From Yamagishiella unicocca (lineage: Eukaryota; Chlorophyta; Chlorophyceae; Chlamydomonadales; Volvocaceae): a stretch of DNA of 64,000 nt. Positions within the stretch are counted from its first letter, which is position 1. Each line of letters begins with the position of its first letter. Positions 57,768-64,000 of the stretch are shown here, one piece after another. Location: the NCBI GenBank assembly GCA_003116995.1, contig BDSL01000072.1, positions 496,001 through 560,000 on the forward strand, given 5' to 3'. The notes beneath the pieces were generated by a model. The model saw nothing but the letters and a program-made list of their open reading frames with translations. It was not told the origin of the DNA and did no database searches. Position numbers and translations under genes: made by a program.

Positions 57768-60700
57768 ATGGCGATCGCAGCGGACCTAAGCTCCCAGGAG
57801 CTGATCGATAAGCTCAACGTCGCATACGAGAAGGTGTGATTCAGGGCACTTTTGTTACATTGATAGTCACGTGGCCTGGGGTTAATGTGCACCAGGACCT
57901 GCATCCCCATTGATGGTACGCTCCCAGGTGCACGTCCACTATGAGGAGAACTTCTGGGCCACCAAGATGGACCTAAAGGTGGGGCACTGCGTTGCGGTAA
58001 CGCAAGTGCAACGCACGGGCCCGCGGGGTCGGTCCCCTCCCGCGCTCCTGACCCAACCTCACCACCCCTACATTCTCATCCGTGCTTTTAAGACCTGCGC
58101 TCGCGAAAGCCCCCTTCTGCCTCCCCTCCCCTCGCCTTCCCCCCTCGTCTCCCTCTTCGCTCCTCCACTTTTGCCCTATCGGCACCAAACACCAGCGCCC
58201 TGCCCCGCCCTGCCCCCCGCCCAACCCGCCCTTCCGCGCCCCTTGTCCCCCTCCCCCCTCCAGGGCGCCAGCTCCGATGCGCTGGCGTCCTCCAAAACCG
58301 CCTACGAGGCCTTCCTGGGCGACCCCGCCAACCTGGCCACCGTGCGCCAGGCGCTTGCTGCGGGCGAGAAGGACGGCAAGCTGAGTGAGGATCAGGCCCG
58401 CGTGCTTCGAATCATGGAGCGCACCTTCAAGTGCTACATCATGGAGGACCCCAAGGTGCGGCACCGGGTCGGAGGGCGGCCAAAACACCCGACTGCACCT
58501 GGTGGGGGGGGCCGGGGGGTTACAGAGGAAACCCGTGTACGAGGAACCCGTGTCGGGTGGGGGGAAGGCCCGGGGGGTTGGAGAGGAAACACGTGGCACG
58601 AAACTGGAGGAAAACTGGTCGACGTGGGGTGCCCGCTAGGCGGGTGCTGGCTGGCTGGCGGACGATGAGTTGTTTGCGGAGGGGATCGATCAGGGGATCC
58701 ACCAGGTGCTGTTGAGCAGCGAGGGGCGCTGTTGCCTGCATCGGCCGCAGCCGATGGTAGAGCTGCGCTGCTGGCAGGGTCCCGGGTGGCGTCGGGTGGT
58801 GGGGGTCAGGGACGGATGTTGCGGGTTGACGGGACAGGATGTGTAAGCAGGGTATGTGCCGTCCACAGGCCCGCCTCAGGCCCCGCACCGCCCCTGGAGC
58901 AAGGCTCTCAGCATCCATCCCCCCCCCGGTCCCCCACCCCTGCCCCGCTGCGTGCAGGCGGCGGCCATCAAGGAGAAGATCAACAGCCTGGAGGCGGCGC
59001 TGTCGCAGGTGGGTTTCGGAGCGTGGGGGACTTGGGGTTTGGGGCGGGGTCAGCGAGGGGTCCCGGGGAAAGGACGTGGGGTAGGCGCGTGGGGTGGTGC
59101 TGGGCGTGGCGAGTTCCACCTGGCTTCTCATCTCTTGAGCACATGGGCGCAAGGTCACGACTACCGCACCCACTCGCGCACCCCCTTGCTCCTCTCCTCC
59201 ACCTCAGCCTATGGCAACACACTAGCGCCCAGTGTCGCAACCTATCGGGCGGTAGATGGAGGCCGCCCCCTAGACCTAGGCCTAGCTCTAGCCCTAGCTC
59301 CAGCACTAGAACTACAACTAGACCTAGGCCTAGACCAGACCTAGACCCAGCCGTAATTCGGTATATCTCAGTCGGTAGCACTACGGGGGCCGCCTCATCC
59401 CTCCCACCCACCCATCCTCAGTTTCCGACGACCATGCGCCAGCTATCCTGTCCCGTAGCGTAAACGGTTGTTACCCCCCCCCCTCCGCGCCCCGTGTGTT
59501 GTCAGGCCCGCAACCAGATGTCGCTAGGGTACACGGACCCCGCCACCGGAGAGTTCAAGAAGGCCTCCAGCGTGCAGCTCCGGAACCTGGTCCGCGTCAG
59601 CGACGATGAGGCCACCCGGAAGGCATGCTACGAGGTGCGGGGGTTTCGAGGTGCGGGTGTGTGTGTGCGGAGAAGTGCCGGGCTCACTTGCTCCCTCGCT
59701 ATAACCGCCGCCATAACCGCCACCATAACCGCCGCCATAACCGCCGCCGCGCCCTCTCTACGGCCCCGCCTCCCCCGACACACACAGGGCACCCGCTCCA
59801 TCGGCCCCTTCGTTGCGGCCCAGTTCGTGGAGGTGGTCAAGGAGCGCAACAAGCTGGCGCGGCTGCTGGGCTTCGAGGACTTTTACGACTACAAGGTGGG
59901 GGGGCGGGAGGGCGAGGAAACACGTCCGCTCGGAGCAGGCCTTGGTGGGCTGGAAGGGGGGGGGCGGCCAGGAAACCCATGGAACTGGGGGGCCGGGGTT
60001 GCAAAATCGCCACTGGCACTGTGGGGGTTTCGGCGGCGAGGCAGTTGGTATTATTGACGGTTGGGCAAAACGCAACCGGCACCGACCCGCAGGTCACCGC
60101 CGCCGAGGGCTTCGGCAAGACCCGGTTGTTCGAGATCCTTGACGACCTGGAGGCCAAGACGGCGCCGATCATGGTTGCGGCCAGGGAGCGATTGGCGAAG
60201 GAGAAGGGCACGGCGGCGCTGGAGCCGCATAACATGAGCTACGCGCTGGCGGGTGAGGGCGGGGTTGCAAGGAAGACCCGTGTACGCGAGGAAAACCGTT
60301 TAGGACAGACGTTTCGAGACGAGGGCAGGGTGGGGGATCAGGGCGGGCTTCGGGTTTTGTTAAGGGTTGACCAGGTGGTTGTTGGTTGTTGGTTAGGGGA
60401 GGGTGGGTGGGGAAGCGGGTGAGGGCGGTGCGCTGCCGCGATGTGTGTGTGTTTTGGTTTGCTGCTAAGCGCGTGCGCGTGTGTGTGCCCGCGTGGGTGG
60501 GTCATGTCCTGCCGCCCATCCAACCAAAACACACCCACGCAACCGTTGCAACCGCCGCAACCGCCGCACAGGTGACACCGAGAAGGCCCAGGACCCGTAC
60601 TTCCCGTTCGAGAAGGCGGTTGACGTGTGGGCCAGGACGTTCGCAGCGCTGGGGATCAACTACATGGTGAGGGGGGTATTGACAGGAAACCGGGGGGGGG

Positions 60701-63700
60701 TTTACAATAAAACCCCGGGGGGGGGTATTGACAGTAATTCTGTTGGTCTTCACTTGGGAGACAAGGGGTGCGAGAGAGGTGTGTAGGGGGCTGGGTTACG
60801 TGTTTTATTGTAGTGAGGCGGGCCGGACGAGAAAGGGGGAATTGGGTTGCGCTTGCGTGTTGTCCTGAGTCCCAGCTGCGCAATTGGCTCGCTCATGGAG
60901 GAGGAGGTCGGCCCGTCGAGGGCGGCTCCTCCTCCCTAGCCCGGCATACAGACGGCGCTCGCCCATCGTCTGTCGTCGATGTCGACCTGTCCGCACCTCC
61001 TCTGGACAAACGACCCGCTGTTACAACCCTCCTCCTTCCCCTTCCCCCCGGGCTATTTTAAACGGTTTTCCCTTTCATACACGGGTTTCCCTTGCATCGC
61101 CCCCTTTTATGCCACCCCTCTAGGACTCCACCATGCCACTGGACAAACGATCTGTCGTTACAACCCTCCTCCGACCCTCCTCCGTCCCCTCCCCCCCCCT
61201 CTAGGGCTCCACCATGACTCTGGACCTGTGTGATCGCACTGGCAAGTACTCCAACGGCTTCTGCCACTGGCCCCAGGTGGCGTGGCGCCGCCCGGATGGC
61301 TCCTTCCAGCCGGCCAAGGTATGCCTGGGGGCCATACCCGGAGGAGTTCAGAAAAGAACCGGTTACTCGTGGGTGTACCCGAGGAGGGGCACCTACCCCA
61401 GGGGGGCAGGGGGCACACATACCCTGGAAGGGACATACCCGGGGGGGCCCCGCGCCCACACGGTCTCCCTGATCGGCGCCTCTCAATACCCCCTTCCATC
61501 TCTTATCTCCCCACGCCTCTCTCTTATCACCCCCCTCCCCCGTTGCAATCTCCCCCCTTGCAGGCCAACTTCACCAGCCTGGCCACCCCTAGCCAGGTGG
61601 GCAGCGGCCGCACCGCCCTCATCACCCTGCTGCACGAGGGGGGCCACGCGGCGCACTTCGCAAACATCGACCAGCCCAGCCCCTTCTTCGGACAGGTGGG
61701 CAGGGTGGGCAGGGTTGTAGGGTTTTAGGGTTTGCAGCTGCGCCGGGTGGGAAAGTGAAGGCGAAGGGGACGGGACGTGAGGATGCGGAGGCTGCGTTGC
61801 CGATTGTACGAGGCTGTCTTCGGCGGTGCATTGACGTCGTGGCCTGAGGCACGTTCATGTACTTCTTCGTTATGTTTGTTTCATCATGTGCATAGCCGCG
61901 GGCGGTCCTCCGGATATCGTTCCTGGGCCACCTGATGGTCCGTGTTGCGGGGACACTGTGTACTTGTCCGCAGGTCCTCCCCCCACCCCGCCATGCCGCA
62001 CCAAACGTTACCTAATCGGTAAAATTATTTTTCGGTGCCGACCCAGGGGTTTCCTTTCGTATCCCCCATGTCGTGTAACCGGGTCTCCTCCACCTCCCTG
62101 TCGTGTCCAACGGATTCCTGGCCCTCCCCCCCACCCCCCCATATCGTGTCCAACGGTTTCCTGGCCCTCCCCCCCCCAGGAGCGCGCCCCCACCAGCGTG
62201 GCCTACGCTGAGACGCAGAGCATGTTCCTGGATGCCCTGGCGCATGATGCGGCGTGGATCGGCAGGTGGGGGAGGGGGGTTAAGGAGCCTAGGGGGGGGG
62301 AGAAGCCATCAAAACCCTATCCCCCCCCCCAACACACACTGCGCTCCGCACCAGCAAACAAACCTCTTCGCCTCCGCGGCCCCTTGCGTTCGTCGTTCTC
62401 GAGACAGCGCATGCTCAATAGAAGCGCGTCAGAGCAGCGCGTCAAAGCAAAACCACCGCATTATTTCCATCGCGTTCCCTTCCACTTATCCGTGGTCCAG
62501 GTACGCGCAGACGCGCGGCGGGGAGGTGATGCCCTGGCCCGTCATCTCGGACGGCATCAAGGCCACGCAGCCGTACGACGTGTTCGGCCTGCGCGGCATG
62601 CTCGTGGTGCCGTACTTTGAGAAGGAGCTCTACGAGCTGCCCGAGGACGAGCTGACGGTGGAGCGGCTGCTGTCGCTGGCGGACGAGGTGGAGACGCGCG
62701 TGCAGGTGGGGGGGGGGGGCGGCCGGGTGGTTGGCTGGGTGGTTGTGGGGTTTCGGAGCCTCAGGGGGGGGAGGCGGGAGGTGCCTTCTGGGGTACGGGC
62801 TTCGAGACTGTCGTTCGGTGTTGTGAGTAAACCGCGGGCACTCGGCCAGAGCACCCCTAAAACCCCGGCCCCGCCCCTCCATACCCCCTCTCCAGGGGGG
62901 GCTGTCCCCCCGGCCGCTGCTGAGTGTGCCGCACCCGCTGTCGGACGAGTCGTCATGCTACTACCACGGATACGGTGGGGATGGGATGCGACGGGGGGTG
63001 GACAGGGGGAGGGGGACTGATGGGCCAGCGAAGGAGGAGGGGCAGGGAGGGGGTGGCAGATAGGGAAACTGATGAATGTACGGAGGCGAAGGGGCAGGGA
63101 GGGTTTCGAGGAAGACCCGTGGATGCCAGAAAAAACCGTTTAGAACAGGCGTTTTGAGATGCATGCTGGAGAACTGGGTTGGGGGGGAGATGGGGGGTTT
63201 CGACTTTCGAGGAAGACCCGTGGATGCCAGAAAAAACCGTTTAGAACAGGCGTTTTGAGATGCAGGGGCGTGGAGGGGGGCTGGGGCTGAGCTGCCGGTG
63301 ACTGCAGTGGCGAGTTACCGCCTCGCAACGCTGGCGGTTACTCGTACATCCGCCCGCCGGATAGTGAATGACCAAACAACAACGACTGATGTATAATGGG
63401 CGCTCGTCCTACACGCGAAGCGAAGCACAGACACGTACGTGAATTAGCCCCTCGAGCTCAGGCGCCCGCCATTGACCGCCCAGTGCCCCTCCCAACCCAT
63501 CCGCCCCCGCCCTCAGTGCTCGCCGAGATGGCGGTACGACAGACCCGTGCGTACTTCAAGTCCAAGTACGGCAAGATCGTGGACAACCCCAAGATCGGCA
63601 AGGTGCGGCCGCTGGAGGCAGAGCCGGGGTGCGGAGGAGGATGCAGGGGTAAAACCCGGGGACCTTGAAACACACAAGCGAGGGGTGGTACCGTAATCTT

Positions 63701-63973
63701 AACGGACCGGGAGGCTTACCCTGGCGGCGTGGCCTCTCCCGCTTGGGACCCTGACGGCCTGCTCCTGCCCCAAAACCCTCGCACTCTTCCTCCCTTCCCC
63801 CACCCAAGCTCACCCAAATCCCTGGCCCCTCGTACGGCCTCCAGGACTTGGTGGAGGGCTACTGGCGGCCCGGCAACGGCGCGCCCTTCCTGGACCTGGT
63901 TTCGGGGCTGACCGGCAAGCCGCTGTCCGCGGACGACTGGGTGCACGACCTGGGGCGGACGGTGGAGCAAGTG
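57768..63973 (+). CDS. M3-family (thimet oligopeptidase-like) zinc metallopeptidase, 3' end beyond window
   Basis: Fifteen exons in phase: 57768-57833, 57928-57978, 58264-58455, 58958-59008, 59506-59634, 59788-59895, 60093-60252, 60572-60666, 61205-61318, 61564-61695, 62180-62265, 62501-62705, 62896-62974, 63517-63602 and 63809-63973, giving 573 residues before a GTGAGC donor at 63974, so more exons follow. The active site is HEGGH (H346, E347, H350) with the distal Glu in AETQSMF (E377), the M3 arrangement. Other landmarks are SLGYTDPATGEFKK, KYSNGFCHWPQ and a conserved long helical N-terminal half. M3 enzymes degrade short peptides inside a deep channel, in the cytosol or, in plants, in organelles. 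The N-terminus is short and shows no clear transit peptide. Confidence 0.94.
59266..59345. repeat. CCTAGG/CTAGAC degenerate repeat
   Basis: A degenerate run of 6-bp units (GACCTA, GCCTAG, CTCTAG, CCAGAC) lies in intron 4 of the peptidase gene, with two CCTAGGCCTAG palindromic cores at 59274 and 59322. Confidence 0.88.
61002..61225. repeat. Tandem duplication with decoy splice acceptor before peptidase exon 9
   Basis: GGACAAACGA followed by GTTACAACCCTCCTCC occurs at about 61012 and again at about 61141. The exon 9 start (CTCTAGGGCTCCACCATG at 61200) is mimicked at 61120 by CTCTAGGACTCCACCATG. The intron end thus exists in two diverged copies, one of them a non-coding decoy. Confidence 0.8.
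63102..63264. repeat. Dispersed element, family C, two direct copies
   Basis: Two direct copies (63102-63184 and 63206-63264) lie in intron 13 of the peptidase gene. They share TTCGAGGAAGACCCGTGGAT, then GCCAGAAAAAACCGTTTAGA and ACAGGCGTTTTGAGATGCA, with almost no mismatch. The first extends into CATGCTGGAGAACTGGGTT, matching the inverted copy at 21074-21140. Weaker relatives are at 60284-60325 and 44852-44897. Confidence 0.92.
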
Positions 63974-64000
63974 GTGAGCGGTTGGGGGGCAGGGGGGGAG

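Overview
This is nuclear DNA of a green alga, most likely a volvocine or Chlamydomonas-like member of the Chlamydomonadales. The evidence is very high GC, intron-dense genes with GTG(A/C)GY donors and CAG acceptors, long Ala/Gly/Ser low-complexity stretches in proteins, TGTAA poly(A) signals, and many short tandem repeats inside introns. There is no bacterial-type operon, rRNA, recognisable tRNA gene or CRISPR array. Gene models below were built by hand: each exon junction was checked for a splice consensus and for reading phase, and most models are phase-consistent from start to stop.

Layout. 87-4415 (-): STE20/FRAY (SPAK/OSR1-like) kinase, C-terminus beyond the left edge. About 5334-19117 (+): a very large Ala/Gly-rich, mostly disordered protein with three hydrophobic segments near its C-terminus; its N-terminus and two internal junctions are unresolved. 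20320-24698 (+): complete bestrophin-family anion channel. 24699-27380: convergent intergenic space with an unassigned minus-strand coding-like fragment. 27381-33899 (-): complete tyrosine-kinase-like (TKL) kinase whose beta-3 lysine position is occupied by valine. 33900-37172: gene-free, containing a diverged duplicated/inverted-repeat block. 37173-39336 (+): casein kinase 1. 41080-46290 (+): secreted prolyl 4-hydroxylase with a C-terminal ShKT domain. 47352-50099 (-): protein with an archaeo-eukaryotic primase domain resembling the D5-type primases of nucleocytoplasmic large DNA viruses. 52397-56557 (-): LMBR1/LIMR-family nine-span membrane protein. 57768 to the right edge (+): M3-family (thimet oligopeptidase-like) zinc metallopeptidase, truncated by the window.

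The genes are ordinary neighbours in a eukaryotic chromosome and do not form one pathway: three kinases, an anion channel, a cell-wall or ER hydroxylase, a putative primase, a membrane receptor-like protein and a cytosolic or organellar peptidase. The most unusual content is the spliced viral-type primase gene, the TKL kinase lacking its usual catalytic lysine, and at least four families of short (about 40-85 bp) dispersed elements. These recur almost entirely within introns or gene flanks, in both orientations, and often directly beside a splice site.
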